Numbered from the stretch's first letter, positions 11,900-24,114 are shown. The stretch is 64,000 nt of DNA from Isoetes taiwanensis (GCA_021234155.1 JAJEKV010000085.1:1622896-1686895); one strand, 5' to 3'. Program-made: numbers and translations. The notes: a model not told the origin generated them from the letters alone.

Positions 11900-13635
11900 T
11901 TATTCCCAAGGGCAAGAATCTAGATTGTGGTTGGAAAGGAGGGGGCAAATAGGGGGTTCGACAGACTGAGAAAAACCCTCAACATCTACACATTTCCAGC
12001 CTTCATTGCTTCCATAAACCCTCACATTGCCAATGCATATTTCTTGGAAGGGCTGTTCCGGTAACCCAATCAACCTCCCGGCCCGCTCCGCCACGCTCCC
12101 GGTCACATTCCACACCGCAACCCTCCTCACCACCGGAATCGCGCTTGGATCGTAGCCGCCGTCCGGGTGGTCACCGGCCATCCCGGTCATCGATATGGCC
12201 ACCCCCACATTAAACAGGGCCACATTTTTAATAAAAATATTGCTTATATACCCTCCTCTGCCTGCCACTGTTCTGATCGATACCCCTGTTTTTGAATGAA
12301 ATACGTTTAAATTTTCTACATAGATTTCTGATATTCCTCCTGAATTCTCACTTCCTATTGCAATTCCGGCGGATCTGGTTGTCTGGCCGCTGATCCTTCT
12401 GATATAAATGTTGGAGCTCGGCTGCCCAAATGCAATCCCGTACTCGTCCCATCCGCTCTTCACTGCCACCATATCGTCTCCGTTTCTGATGTAGCAGTCC
12501 TGAATGCACACATTTGTGCACGAATCTGCCATTCCGACAAACCCAAAAGGGTTCCTTTTGTCTTTAGCTTTTGGATTAATCGAATCGCTGCACAGAAAAC
12601 TTGTGATAGTGAATGGCAGCCTACCAGGGTCGATTCCGTCAGTGTTTGGCGCATTCTCTGGTGCCAGTATTGTCAGCCCTTCAATTAATACGTTTCTGTT
12701 GTTTTTTGTAATCAAATGTAAGATTTCCGGCAGCCAACAGAAAACGGAATTGCTTAATTGCTCTGGAAATGAATTGATTACCTGGAGTAGACTGGGTGTA
12801 TGTTCCAGAATGGAGAATCTGTGAAGGTGGTGTTGGAAATTACAATTCCGTCGCAGCTGATCAGCTCTAACAGATGCGGCCTTGTATGATTCAACAGCTT
12901 CTCTGCCGACCATTTCCACCAGGCTGCACCTTGCCCATCTATTGTACCGTTATTGCCTGATAATTAATCCCAGATTTCTCAGACCCAAATGGAAAAAAAA
13001 TCCAACCAAAACCAGGTTTTTTTGTTTGATTTCATCAGTTTGTCAGACCAAAAAGGAAAAAGGTCGTTTGTTTTGTTCGATTGTACCTGTGATTACAACA
13101 TCTTGAAGATTGGCGCCATGAATTAGACTTATATGCCTTCCACCAGGATACTCTCTGCCCCTCCCATACGATGGCAATGGAGCAATTACAGGCCACAATT
13201 CAATGTCCTGCATGATAAAATGTGAAATTTCAACTGATTAATTTTCAATTCTCCATGCCTAGATCCTTATTTAAGCTTTACCTGAGCTCCCAGAATGCGC
13301 GCATTCTCTTCCAAAAATAATGTGAAGTGACTTGTCAGATTAAATGATCCGGTAAGCCATCTGCCCGCCGGAATATACAGCATTGCACCGCCATTCTGTG
13401 CAACAGAGCTTGCATAGGAAATTGCATCCTTGAAAGCTTGTGTATTTACATGAATTCCATCTCCGACCGCCCCAAAATCAGTAATCGAAACAGTGTAGGT
13501 CCTCTGTGCCACAGATTGAACTCTGCCCAACCAATCGCAGCCTGTATCAGATCCAAAACCCACTTGGGTACTTCTACTTCCTATCAGAATTGACACTATT
13601 GAAAGCATAAAAACATCTTTCTGCAAATTCTTCAT
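11900..13635 (-). CDS. polygalacturonase-like glycoside hydrolase family 28 protein, five exons, apparently intact
   Basis: Exons on the minus strand, all with GT-AG introns and matching phases: 13635-13282, 13207-13087, 12956-12782, 12695-12625 and 12525-11900 (stop). The spliced product is about 448 residues, normal for plant GH28. A hydrophobic signal peptide (MKNLQKDVFMLSIVSILIG) predicts secretion to the wall, where GH28 enzymes hydrolyse pectin. Family motifs are in order: FGAVGDG, TIDGQGAAWWKW, APENAPNTDGIDP, the catalytic GDDMVAVKSGWDEYG, AGIAIGSENSGGI and GRGGYISNIFIKN. As in the plant subgroup with SEMSGGI-type motifs, the classic GHG motif is replaced. An exon 2-5 read-through frame is not the true protein, because introns 3 and 4 lack stops in it. 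A possible TATA (TTATATTTG, minus) lies near 13770. Exact pectin substrate is unknown. It is the only intact protein gene I find in the window. Confidence 0.88.
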
Positions 13636-13945
13636 CCTATTGCAGGTGGCTTACAGAGCAAAAAAATTCTGAAACCGCCAACAGATAGTTCAGAAAATAG
13701 AAGCCGAATAAGTAAAGAGGTCGGCCAGGTTTTTGAATTATTTTCCAATGGACAGTTGTTTGGTGAACAAATATAATCCACTTGTTAGCGTTAGTGCGCC
13801 CCTGGGCTGTTTAAAAGATATTGTTTATTGATAGCAAAGTCTAAACCATCTCCTCCTTAGCCTAAGAATCTCACGATTGAGTGAGAGTCTTTTATTGCAA
13901 ATCATGCTTGAAAGTAATAATATAGTAACTAGCAATAAGAATTGA
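13636..13945. other. upstream region of the polygalacturonase gene
   Basis: AT-rich sequence before the start codon. On the minus strand there is a TATATTTG about 140 bases upstream of the ATG and a CCATTGG further upstream. No coding or repeat feature is recognised. Promoter assignment is inference. Confidence 0.3.
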
Positions 13946-14040
13946 ATTGAATAAATTTTTATTGCCCACATAGACCAATAAGCCTATGGGACCAAACCAA
14001 AGAAAGTAGCAAACACATTATTGTCCGAATTGGAGTTGAA
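13946..14040 (-). mobile_element. LINE 3' stub, minus strand
   Basis: On the minus strand the sequence ends with GGTCTATGTGGGCAATAAAAA and then an (ATTCA)-type tail (GAATTGAATTGAATAAA on the plus strand). This is the same 3' end as the LINE at 6964, so it is a 5'-truncated copy. Confidence 0.6.
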
Positions 14041-14780
14041 ATAGTAGCAACTTTCATTCAAGAGGGCATATCGAGGAACACTTTTTGCAACTTGAAACGA
14101 TGAGCTCGAATCGGACATGAAGGTCACTCCAACAATGGTATAGGGTTTCGAATGTTTTTGCAAGGAAGGAAACTTGAACTTTTATATAAACAAACTGGCT
14201 TGAGGTTGTTGGATATGCATTTGCCATTCTTGACGTCGAGTAAAATATGGCCTTCTAAAGACCAATAGAATCAAGTAAAGTTGAAGCACAAGGCTGAGAG
14301 GCCACAATCATTCCCAGACATGGAATTTCATTGCTATTTCAAAAAGAGTTTGTCACAATTAGAGATGGGAAAAGGCATTGAAAAGCCATTAACATCTATT
14401 TGTTGTTCATTTGACAAGTTGCTTCGTATGTAAACTAAAGAATATCTGTAATTGAGAGATGGAGGTGATGCAAAAATAAAAGTACTTTTTTGCTTTAAAA
14501 GAGGAAAAAAATTTAGTATTTGATTTTGATCTCCAAATTCTATTTTGATTATACCACATGCTCTTAGTCATCCGCTTCTGCTTTGAGGCTTAAAAGACTA
14601 AAATTTATATTCATAGCAGTTTCAAGCTACTTTATTAATCTCATTCTAAAGAAGACATCAATAGGAATGCTTTTAGGAATGGTCTTGCATTGATGTGTAG
14701 AATGCTAAGATGATAGCAAGTAATGGCATACCATTTATTCATTTGAAAAGGTGCACTTTCGAGGCAGGGGTTTTTTAATC
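14041..14780. other. intergenic, no gene recognised
   Basis: AT-rich DNA with only short, unconserved ORFs. A 5'-truncated repeat cannot be excluded. Confidence 0.4.
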
Positions 14781-14880
14781 CTAGTAGTAATGACTGTACT
14801 AGCCCATTGTATGGGTCCCATGACCTATTGGTCTCCGTGGACGTTAAAAAAACTATTCTATTCTATTCTATTCTATTCTT
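14781..14880 (+). mobile_element. LINE 3' stub with (TTCTA)n tail
   Basis: The plus strand reads GGGTCCCATGACCTATTGG, then GTGGACGTTAAAAAAA and four units of CTATT. It is the 3' terminus of the same LINE family as at 6964, with a different simple-sequence tail. Confidence 0.65.
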
Positions 14881-14974
14881 TGATTGTTGTCAAACATCTT
14901 ATGTAATCTACTGATTAGGTTCAATCTGATATTTTAATTAGCTTTTCAATATACATATTCATGTAGTTTGATTC

Positions 14975-15834
14975 TTATTTTCAGCTTCCTATTGCCAATA
15001 ACAAGGAGAAATTCCACATCCTTAGAGATTTATCCAACACTGGCTGCCAAACTAGAATAATTAAGATAAAAGATGGCAGTCCACAAGAGTTTGAAATGGT
15101 TTGAAAGTCTCATATTTGTGGTGGTAAGCTACATGTTGCGCAAATCCAACCACAGTTTAAAGAGAAGCTGCATGAGCTCATCTTTCGAGCGTACCAAAAA
15201 GGCCTAAAAAATTCTAAAGTGAGAACATTGTCTGCCCAAGCATTTACATGCCTTAATACCATCCATGCCCAGTCTGCCCCAGATCCTTATAAGGTAGATT
15301 GTGCAGAATTTGCAATAGGGTCCCTAAAGTGCTTCAATGATAACAATAAGCACAGACATGGCCCTACAGTGGACCCTTTTGCGGACAACATTAGTGTGAT
15401 TGCTTGTGAACTAAAATGACTTTTTTTTTTATGAAAATGTTCAGATTGAGCACACATTATGTGAGAAGGAGCAAGACCTGCTCCAAATTGAAGGCAATTT
15501 AGTTGGATATAAAAAAGTGCTAGAATCCTTAGCTGCAATGGTAGAAGAAAAGAAGAAAGATTATTTGGATTTAGAAGTCACCTTTGCTGGTGATTGTGAT
15601 TTTTTAATTGCAATCAGTACAATAAAAATGGAGGAGAGATGCATCTATGATGCTGTCAAAGTTGAGCACCTTGCTGGTGAAAGAAAGATGTCAATAAACT
15701 GTGAAATTGTCTTTTTCAAAGATAAGTTGCATACAATCAATGATTGTATGTTTTTTTGGAGCTCTAAGAGCAAGCATATTACTAGTTTACACCAGCTACA
15801 TAGGGAAGGAAAAATTCTAACGCCAGATGCCTGA
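14975..15834 (+). pseudogene. unrecognised broken coding sequence
   Basis: Two plus-strand stretches read as ordinary protein. The first, about 14980-15417, is interrupted by one in-frame stop near 15101; it includes SAQAFTCLNTIHAQSAPDPY and ends in ISVIACELK. The second, 15430-15834, includes EHTLCEKEQDLLQIEGNL and a lysine/glutamate-rich stretch that could form a coiled coil. The two are separated by a frameshift at a T9 run (15421). Together they could be a cytoplasmic protein piece of about 280 residues. I do not recognise the family, and no splice sites clearly explain the break. Confidence 0.35.
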
Positions 15835-16264
15835 GGGATCCAAAAAGCTTGTGAAGCTTGTGGGCTAGCCTTTAGACAGGAGTATCAATTTTATGTTACT
15901 TTATCATGCAATTACACTTGCCATGTTTGTTGCTTTCAAATCCTAGCAATGCATAGTTTATGCATGCAAGGTGCTTATTCCTAGTGCTTTGTTACAAGAG
16001 CCGAGCTTGTATTGCCAACAAGTTAATCAATGATGTGATGATGATGGTTGCACGGATGAGGAGGAAAGCAAACCGAAATATATTGATGAGAGTGTGAAAA
16101 GTGCATAATCCCTAAATGGAAGGACCAAAAGGCATAACCCGAGTTACAGTAGCAACCATTACAAGACAATCCAACAAAAGTATAAAGAACACCCTTGACA
16201 TAAAACACAAACATAAAATTGTTCTTGTCGTATTAAAATAGAAGAAGCCTCTCTGATTTCTTGA

Positions 16265-16530
16265 CTCAGGTACAAGCTATTTCAAAGCTTTCTGGTGTTC
16301 CCGGGATTAGTAGAGCGGAAGTTTGCCATTTGGCGAGACTTCTTGGGTGTTGTAGATGGTGATGATTGGTTTGTATAGCAGTAGAGTTGTAGTTTTTCTG
16401 TGAGTTTATTGTGGAGTGTCGAGGTATCGCTGTCTCTTTGGGGCAGTTCTCCTTCCTCCTCACTTGCTTTGTAACATTACCATTCTTTTAATATATTGAT
16501 GACACAGTTCTTCAAAAAAAAAAAAAACAA
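16265..16530 (+). mobile_element. probable L1-type LINE 3' end with poly(A)
   Basis: The stretch ends with TAATATATTGATGACACAG, a few bases and a run of 14 A at about 16515-16528. This arrangement is typical of plant L1 3' termini. The preceding 240 bases show remains of a 3' UTR and no clear ORF. It differs from the microsatellite-tailed LINE family in this window. Confidence 0.45.
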
Positions 16531-18355
16531 GGTGCTGCGCACGATGGGTTGCCCTCTGGTGGCCCTATATTTTCATGCTTTTTGTTTACTTTGCAAACTT
16601 CTCATTTTGATTCATGGGAGATAGAATCTGCCATTTTCTCAAGAACTGGGCATAAATTGTAAAGCTTCATAAACATACTAAGCATGCAAAACAATGTTGT
16701 GCGGCTTGAAAAGGCAGACTGTAATACGAAAACAACTAATTAAGATTCATATTATACTTTAATGTGATATTGCAAACAACCACAAACCTGAAATCGTTCT
16801 GAAGCCATTTCTTCTGCGAGTCTAGTTACCTGCATGGAATCCAAGAAAATAGTGCTAAAAAATTAGATTCACGTCGTAAGTCATCTGAAGCCATTCCTTT
16901 TGTAAGTTACCTTCATGGAGTCCAGGAAAATGGCGCTACAAAACTAGGTTCACATCTTAAGTCATTTTTTCTGAGTGAATAGATGCCCTATATATTAATA
17001 ATATCATAACCTTGGATGCCGAGCACTAGACCATTCATATCATCACTGATCAACATATGAAATATAAGAATGATCGAATACATGATATTGTAATGAGAAA
17101 CATTGCACTTGGAATTGCTTCCAGACACGCATTTAATCTATGACAAACAACATGATTTATAGTTCGTGGATCTCTTTATGTCATAAATTTGAAATATATC
17201 GCAACTTAATTCTTCTTTTAAGGTAATTTCGATGCCTCAAAAGTAATTGTGCCAGCCATTGCACTGAGTGTCATAACTTGTACTCAAGATCTAGCTTGTA
17301 AAGAGATGCTCACATAAGTTGATGATAATATAAACTATGATACTAACTATAAACAAAATGGCAATACAGGAAAATATTCTTTTATTGCAGAATAAGCCGA
17401 ATATCAGGGCACTACATCTGCTTGCTCGGGCAATACATTCGATTGCTCGAAGCCTCTATAAGCACTCTAAACTTCTCCTGTAAAGAATTTGAGTAAATAG
17501 CTTCCTATATCAATGTTCAGATTGATAATATCAGGCAATCTGATTAATAACTATGTGCTATAATATTCTTGTTAGAAGATCTCCATAAATGTTTCTGCAC
17601 CCACATCATATTGGAGAGGCAAAACGAGCTTCCAACAGATAGCATGCCACATTTGTCAGAATATGTGGTCTACATAAACTTCATATCCAGGCAGGACTTG
17701 TACAACAAGTTTGGAATAATGTACAACGATTCTGCTTTTGCGTAGGCATAAGCATGCTCTTTCTTTAGCATGGGTAGTAGTTTACGACTATATTTACCAT
17801 TTACATGTCCAGCTTTGGGCTTAGCTATAAAACCACCACCCATAACAAGTAGTATCTGTGTTGACCAAGTTCTGGCTTAACTGGAAAGCCGCAACCCATA
17901 ACAGGATGAAAATAAATAAAAGTATTGGTAAATACAATTCGTTTCAAAGTTTCAAAGCAGTTAACTACTTGGAAGCAGTAAAAAGTCCTTTTTTTTGTTA
18001 TGTATTTCTAGTTTCTAGTAATTAACTTGTTGGATCTTTAACACAGGTTATACAATTACTTGAAGTTTATGGCTACTTGAACTCTATTTCACAAGTTCAG
18101 CTTCATCTAGAGATAAAGGCGAAGTAAATACAAAAATTCCCATGAGATTTAAAGTCATGCCCTGATGCAAATTCAGAAGTTGGCCTTTTTCTAGTTCCAT
18201 AATTGTGTTAGTTATCATGAAATCAATAATTGGTATTCCTAGTTTACCATGTGCATACTTGCCTACAACATCCAATGGATGATTATTATGCAGAAACAGA
18301 ATGAACGAGATTGCCCCATTCTTTTATGCCCTTGCATGGCAAGCAAAAGAAATGC
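16531..18355. other. intergenic, no gene recognised
   Basis: AT-rich sequence. A short direct repeat lies at about 16800-16860 and 16880-16950, each with GAAGCCATT and TCACGTC/TCACATCTTAAGTCAT. A 63-codon minus-strand ORF at 18084-18275 sits just downstream of the PPR pseudogene, but has no recognisable motif. Confidence 0.35.
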
Positions 18356-18359
18356 ACTG

Positions 18360-19760
18360 TTGTAATAGCTTCTGAAAATAATTTGTGATCTTGCATAAGC
18401 ATATGAGGCTCGCTATTGCTTTAAGGAGTCTCGAAGGATATTGTGGATTTCAGCATTGGTTTTAAGACCATGCTGCATCATTTCCTCAAAAAGATGATAA
18501 GCATCATCAACCTTCTTCAACTCACACAGCAAAGATATAAGAATAGAATAGCATCAGGAATAAATATTTTTCCTTTGAGCAATTGCAATGCCTTTTCTGC
18601 TTCGCGTGCTTTACAAAGACCAGAGATAAGAGTGTCATACGTCATGGCATTTGGAAGACATTTCATTTCTATCATGAGTTCAAGGAGCTCAAGAGCTTTA
18701 TCAACCTTCTTAATGTTGCAGAGTCCATCAATTAGGACATTGAAACTCGTCACATCTGGAACACAGCCCCTTTCAATCATATCTTCTAGCAGTGGGTATG
18801 CCGTGTCCAATTGTCCTGCCTTGCAAAGTTCTCTAATAATGCTATTATATGCCATTACATCCGAACATGACCCTTAGCGTATGATGTCTTCAAGACGCAA
18901 AAGATTCCTTCAGCTTTTTCTAGCTTGCAAAGCCCACGCACCATACTATTGTATGTTTCAACATTTGGCACTAAACCTCTAGACAAATAAGCATCAAAGG
19001 GATGATATGCCTCATCAATCTTCTCAATCTGCAAAACCGCCAATCACCACAAGATCCGAATGCAACCTCTTTTCACCATCTTCTGGAAAAGTTCTTGTGC
19101 TTCTATGACTCTCCCTTCCCTGCAAAAACCAGAGATTAGCAAGTTGTATGTGACTGTACTTGGGGGATAATGCTTTGTTACCATCTCTTCCAAGTATTTA
19201 TAAGCATCATCAAATTTACCAGCTTTGCACAGCGCTGCAAGGAAAGCATTATAGGTAAAAACAGGCCAGTAATAAGGACATTGTAAGTCATAATATCTGG
19301 AGTGCATTCCTTCTCCTCCATGCTCCTGTGCAGCCAATATGCATCATTCGGCTTTCCTGCTCTGAAAAGACCATCAATAAGTGTAGTATATATCTGAGTA
19401 CTGGGTTGATGCACCTCAAGCACACGTTTAAATTGATCAAAAGCCTCTACTAATTTTCCTGACTTAGAAAGCCCATCGATTAACAGTGTACAAAATGATG
19501 TCTGGGCCAGGAAAATTCATTTGGCACGAATGCTCCCTGCAATCCCTCTTTAAAAAGCTCATAGGCTTGCTTATGCTTGCCTGCCTTGACATAATCTTCC
19601 ATCATGCAATTATATGTAAATGTAGTATGAACAAAACCAATCTCACCTGATGTCCACTCAAACAATGCAAAAGCAGAATCTGGATCGGCCATAGACCGCA
19701 ACGCATCAAAAGAACCCAAAAAGGATGCTTGGTCTGTATGGGCAAGCTACAGTTTAGAAT
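18360..19760 (-). pseudogene. pentatricopeptide repeat (P-class PPR) protein, broken
   Basis: On the minus strand about ten 35-residue PPR motifs follow each other. Examples are TFTYNCMMEDYVKAGKHKQA, QIYTTLIDGLFRAGKPNDAY, VTYNLLISGFCREGRVIEAQ, TSFNVLIDGLCNIKKVDKAL and MTYDTLISGLCKAREAEKAL. PPR proteins bind organellar RNA. The array changes frame at about 19505, 19270, 19045, 18870 and 18530 and crosses stop codons. There is no intact start or transit peptide, and no E/DYW-type end is seen. About 450 residues remain, so it is a relic of a P-class gene rather than a working one. Introns are unlikely, since most plant PPR genes lack them. Confidence 0.8.
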
Positions 19761-20140
19761 AGCAAGATTTGGCACCTCTCATGAAACACCTCGTAGGACT
19801 GATGAACGAGGTCTCAAATTATTTATCAAACCGTTTATGAAACCATGTGCACATAATACACAGAATAGGCATAATCAAACCATTTATGAAACCATGCGCA
19901 CATAATACCCAGAATACGCATTGTTAACATGTTATACAATATAAGCTGCTGTACAATTCCAAGGTTATTCTGGAGTGAGTGACATGCAATGGTGTACAAA
20001 TCCAACTCCTACGCCGCATTTGGTCCTCTCTCCTTTGTCCTTTTGTTAGCTGATTAATTCTTATACCCCTTAACTCATGGACCGTATTAATCTAAACATT
20101 GAAAATGGCATGAATAATAATGAAGAGAACAACCTATACT
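19761..20140. other. intergenic, no gene recognised
   Basis: Contains a short direct repeat, TTTATGAAACCATG[TC]GCAC, at about 19838 and 19884. Nothing else recognised. Confidence 0.3.
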
Positions 20141-20146
20141 ACTCAC

Positions 20147-20212
20147 TCCGGGCATCCCAAAGACGTACGGTTTTGTCTCCAGACGCAGTTGCAAGCAGAT
20201 CAGCATACGTCC
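20147..20212 (-). pseudogene. isolated WD40 exon resembling THOC3/TEX1
   Basis: The minus strand reads LLATASGDKTVRLWDARS and then a consensus donor GTGAGT at 20146-20141. This WD-repeat string is characteristic of THO complex subunit 3 (TEX1), which acts in mRNP assembly and export. Upstream in this frame a TGA lies about 10 codons before the motif, and no good acceptor preserves the frame. No neighbouring WD40 exon was found within 1 kb on either side. It is best explained as a relic or captured exon. Similarity to other WD40 proteins is possible. Confidence 0.5.
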
Positions 20213-20425
20213 CTTCAATTCAAGATCTTTATCTTTTCCTTTACTCTGCATAGCAATAATAAAATGCTTGAGAAGAGTACCAAAGATCACTATCTACACA
20301 TAAGGAAAAAATGAAAGTTAGGAAGAAAGTTCAATAAAGAAAGTTTGTGTGTTACCAGGCAGTTACAACGTATGAGTTGGATTGTGAAAACCAACAAAGC
20401 CTAAGCGCCCGAAATGGGATTTGAT

Positions 20426-20746
20426 TTAAAGTTGGTCAATTATACGGCATGATAGGGCTAGAATCAGAGATAAGCAGTCCGCCGAACCAAGCTTAGAAGC
20501 GGATATAGATCCAAATGAACCAACTAGTTCGGCTTCATTCTCCTGCTTCCAAACAATAAATATCATTTTTGCCAAACCGAGAAGGGAGGATGACCTCTGG
20601 TTCAAGGACGGACCACCACAAAAACGTTTTGGAAGGTTCGTTAACTTCAAATCTTTAGAAGAACTTCCTGAACTACAAGAGGGAGCATTTCCTCGCGACC
20701 GGTACACGGAGATTACAGACATCACACATCTGCTTAACAAACCCAC
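20426..20746 (-). other. unrecognised 106-codon open frame
   Basis: An open minus-strand frame with serine-rich N-terminal composition, including SCSSGSSSKDLKLTNLPKRF. No conserved domain is visible. It might be a first exon with a transit peptide, or chance. Confidence 0.2.
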
Positions 20747-20901
20747 CTCTTGGGGACAACGTGGTCATTTTTGCCTTCCCAGAAAAGTCTTGTCTTGTCC
20801 AAAGACCGCCATGGAGCCTTGCCGCCACCCTTCGCTTCAAGAAATCGACGTCGGTTTTACCGCCCAGGTTCTGAGAAATAGGAGGTTTTAGTAGTTACCG
20901 G

Positions 20902-20981
20902 ATATCCTAGGGATATTCAAGAATATACCTAGGATATGCCAAAAGCCCACATAAACAAGGGTTTGCCCCCCTAGGGGCAAC
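20902..20981. repeat. two adjacent inverted repeats (hairpin-forming)
   Basis: ATATCCTAGGGATATTC at 20902-20918 is followed after two bases by GAATATACCTAGGATAT at 20921-20937: a 17-bp stem with one mismatch. About 20 bases later GGGTTTGCCCC and GGGGCAACCC (20959-20981) form a second stem of about 10 bp. Neither lies in a recognised gene. Confidence 0.6.
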
Positions 20982-21486
20982 CCAAAAATAGAAGAAGCAT
21001 TAACTTTCTGATTTTATTCATATTCATAAACTATATTGTCTGATATCTTGCAGATATAACACACAAGCCAAGTCGGACTAACTTCATCCACTTGTTTACA
21101 ACTGCTCCTCCAGTAGGTCCTCCTAGCAAGATAAGTGGGAGCGACAAGGCCTGATCGTCCTCGACATCTTTTGGTTTGATTTCATGATGCTCTCAGCCGT
21201 CTACATATTCTTCAGCATGGTAACCATCTCAAAGGGACTAGTTTTTCAATACAAAAGGACCTCTCTCCTCTTCAATTGTGTAAAGGTAAGGAGGAATTTT
21301 GCAAGGTCAGGGCAAGCTGTCTGCAAAAGAAATGGGCAGTGTACAGCGGACGCGCACCAATCATTCTAGATCAATGGCCTTCCAATCCTTGGACTAGCTA
21401 TGTCTAGATAATTTAAGTAGCACAAAATTACCATAGCATTAGCATTATTTGTTTCTTTATACTTTTTGGGCTTTCATGCCTGCTTG

Positions 21487-21640
<154 letters not shown>

Positions 21641-23385
21641 TGCTCCATCATCAACCTCCATGACAACATCACATTCTAGTTGAGCATGGTAAATTTTTTG
21701 AACTTTCTCAATTAGTTATTTGTAGATATTGTGATAAAATATCATGAACTAGCTCTTGTTGTATGATATGAAAATCTAATAGCTATTCAATGCAAAATTT
21801 AGTTTTTTTTCTACATGAGCTCCACTTTGCTGCATGAGTCCTCAATGCAAGAATAATGTCCACTTTTATACAATGCGATTCAAGTTCCATTCTATTGGGA
21901 CACTAGTAGCTTAATAGGACCTTCCAAGATAATTATTTACCTAGCAATTTTAAATTGGCGAGAATACCTATCAGACCATAAAATATGCCTATTCGCATTG
22001 GCACCTTTTTTTTGAAGGAATACAACATGTATGTTTAAGCAGTGCTATACAAACAATACATCATGATCTCTATCATTATATATGTAAGAATGAGTTTTCT
22101 TAAGAATCTTTCTTTCAACATCTATAACACCTGAAGCAGCATGCCTAGTATTATGTATGTATGTGACATGTACGAGAATGGTGCACTGGTCATTTCTCCA
22201 ATGCAAGCTTTGAATTTCTTGCTGAATTTTTAAAGTGTAATTCTCGGTGAAGTCAATAACAGAAATTATTGTACCTACGGGGAATGTAGCTAAACATTCC
22301 CTTATCCGGCTTCATAATTATAAGGGATAAAATCTTTGAGCACACTTTCAGCATGTTGCAGTAAAATCAAAGTGCTGGTTGTTTTGTAGACTATTTTAGT
22401 AACTTGCTTCCTGACATTTTTGAAGCCCTCTTTGTCATTAGGTTCTTGAATAATGTCGTGACATGCAGTATAACAAAATTAGTAACCACTAATAAAAGCA
22501 ACGTGAATTATATAATTGAACGACACTCTCAAGCATACACAAATTCGTCTTCTCGTTGGGACAAAAAGGAAGATTTGAGAGCAACACTTTTACAATCTAG
22601 CAATAAACATTTATGATCAGATCATTCCTCAACATTAGACATTGCACAAACCCGGACTTCTCCAGAATTCACTAGTTGAATTGTAAGTGCATTTCTTGGC
22701 AACACAATCTTGCCTAGCTTCGCACACTGCGCATTTGCAATTGCACATGTATCCTGCCATCATTTCTCACTTTGTTAATTGCTTGCTAATGTAGTCCATT
22801 TCCATGTGATAGACATAACAACTTGAAACAAGCTTGAAACAATTGCAATGATATGTTAAGTTCATGATGATCTTGTTGGAATATATGATGCAATAATATT
22901 AGACATATGTTAGCATCTGATATAAATACATCAGCACACAAATCTAAAGTAATTCTATAAAGAAGTAGATTTCTTACCCGTGTCTCATCAAGAAAATACA
23001 AAGGATGAAGAAAATTGATATATCTTGCAATCCATATCTTGAGAACATCCTTTTTATTGGATGAAATCCTTGTATTCTATATCCAATCCTTTGATAGTTT
23101 ATCAGATCTTTCCCTTCTTGTGCATATAAACCACGGTCCATCTTCTTGTTCGATATATACTCTCCTACTATTTGCAGTGCTTACTAAGTTTCTATTAACA
23201 TTAAGAGTTTAAGAACGATTAGTGTTAAGATCCATGGCATAAAGCATTTATTGCTCTTAGGGCATCAACCTTTCTCTGTATTTATGTGTTTCTAAAGATA
23301 CACAACCTTTCTTAATGGTTTAAAATATGAGATGTCACCTTCATGAAAACTATTTACCTTCAACATTATTTGTTACCTCGACTTT
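21641..23385. other. intergenic, no gene recognised
   Basis: AT-rich, with only short unconserved ORFs. Parts of 22700-23390 on the minus strand may be introns or UTR of the exon-like stretch at 23390-23925, but no exon could be fixed. Confidence 0.3.
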
Positions 23386-23389
23386 GTCC

Positions 23390-23925
23390 TCGGGATGAAA
23401 TTCTTTGCAGAAATCTTGTACAAATTTATTATAGTCATCAGCAATCTTCTTTGTCAATTGTTGCTTTCTTTGGGTATTGAGACGATGATACTTTGGATTT
23501 TTTGAATTTTCTTTATCTGCACGACAAACATCAATGTTTCGATTCTATCTCTGAATTTAATTCCTCTCTGCCTGAAGTCTTTTCGTTTTCACCTTGTAAT
23601 TGCGATTCATCGATACAATTGAGTGGTGGTATTTCTTTATTCACTTCATAGGCTTCCTCACCCATAGTAGCATGTCCATGCCGCTGCATGTCAAATCTAG
23701 CTTCATCTACAAATGCAAATTCAAGCTCATGTACATGAAAATCTTCCAAACTTTGCCCATTAGAAATTGAATTTGCTATATTGGAGCACATAGCAGAGAA
23801 TTCAATAATCTTTCTTTGGTTATCATGCAAACCAGAAAGCAACTCTTTTGGATCATACTACACACCAAGTTTTGCTATGGAGGCAACAAAAGATTTCTCC
23901 CACTCAAACGACATTGAAAATTTTG
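23390..23925 (-). pseudogene. unrecognised minus-strand exon-like sequence
   Basis: One frame from about 23915 to 23531 reads MSFEWEKSFVASIAKLG, a TAG, then YDPKELLSGLHDNQRKIIEF and an acidic tail with NEKTSGREELNSEIE. A neighbouring frame continues CRADKENSKNPKYHRLN and FVQDFCKEFHPEDKVE to a GTAAC donor-like site near 23386. The composition is that of a real acidic protein of about 170 residues, broken by one stop and one frameshift. I do not recognise the family. It points away from the Rep-like gene that starts about 550 bases to the right. Confidence 0.35.
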
Positions 23926-24114
23926 CAAAATCGAATACAATAATTGTATTACGCTTTTGAGATAAATTTTCTCTCACTTTTCATGACCCTAAAAGAAAAT
24001 ATATTTCAAAACACAATCTGGCCTAAAACATCTTGGGTTGATGATATGACCATTTGGATCGATCTTGCGGACCGGGTTTAAGAAGAGAATGGCGAGTAAA
24101 ATTCTACACTTGAA

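Noticed and set aside
11900..12919. Single 339-codon frame as the polygalacturonase protein
   Set aside because: Its first part reads through two introns and the wrong frame of exon 3; the splice sites give a longer, family-consistent five-exon product.
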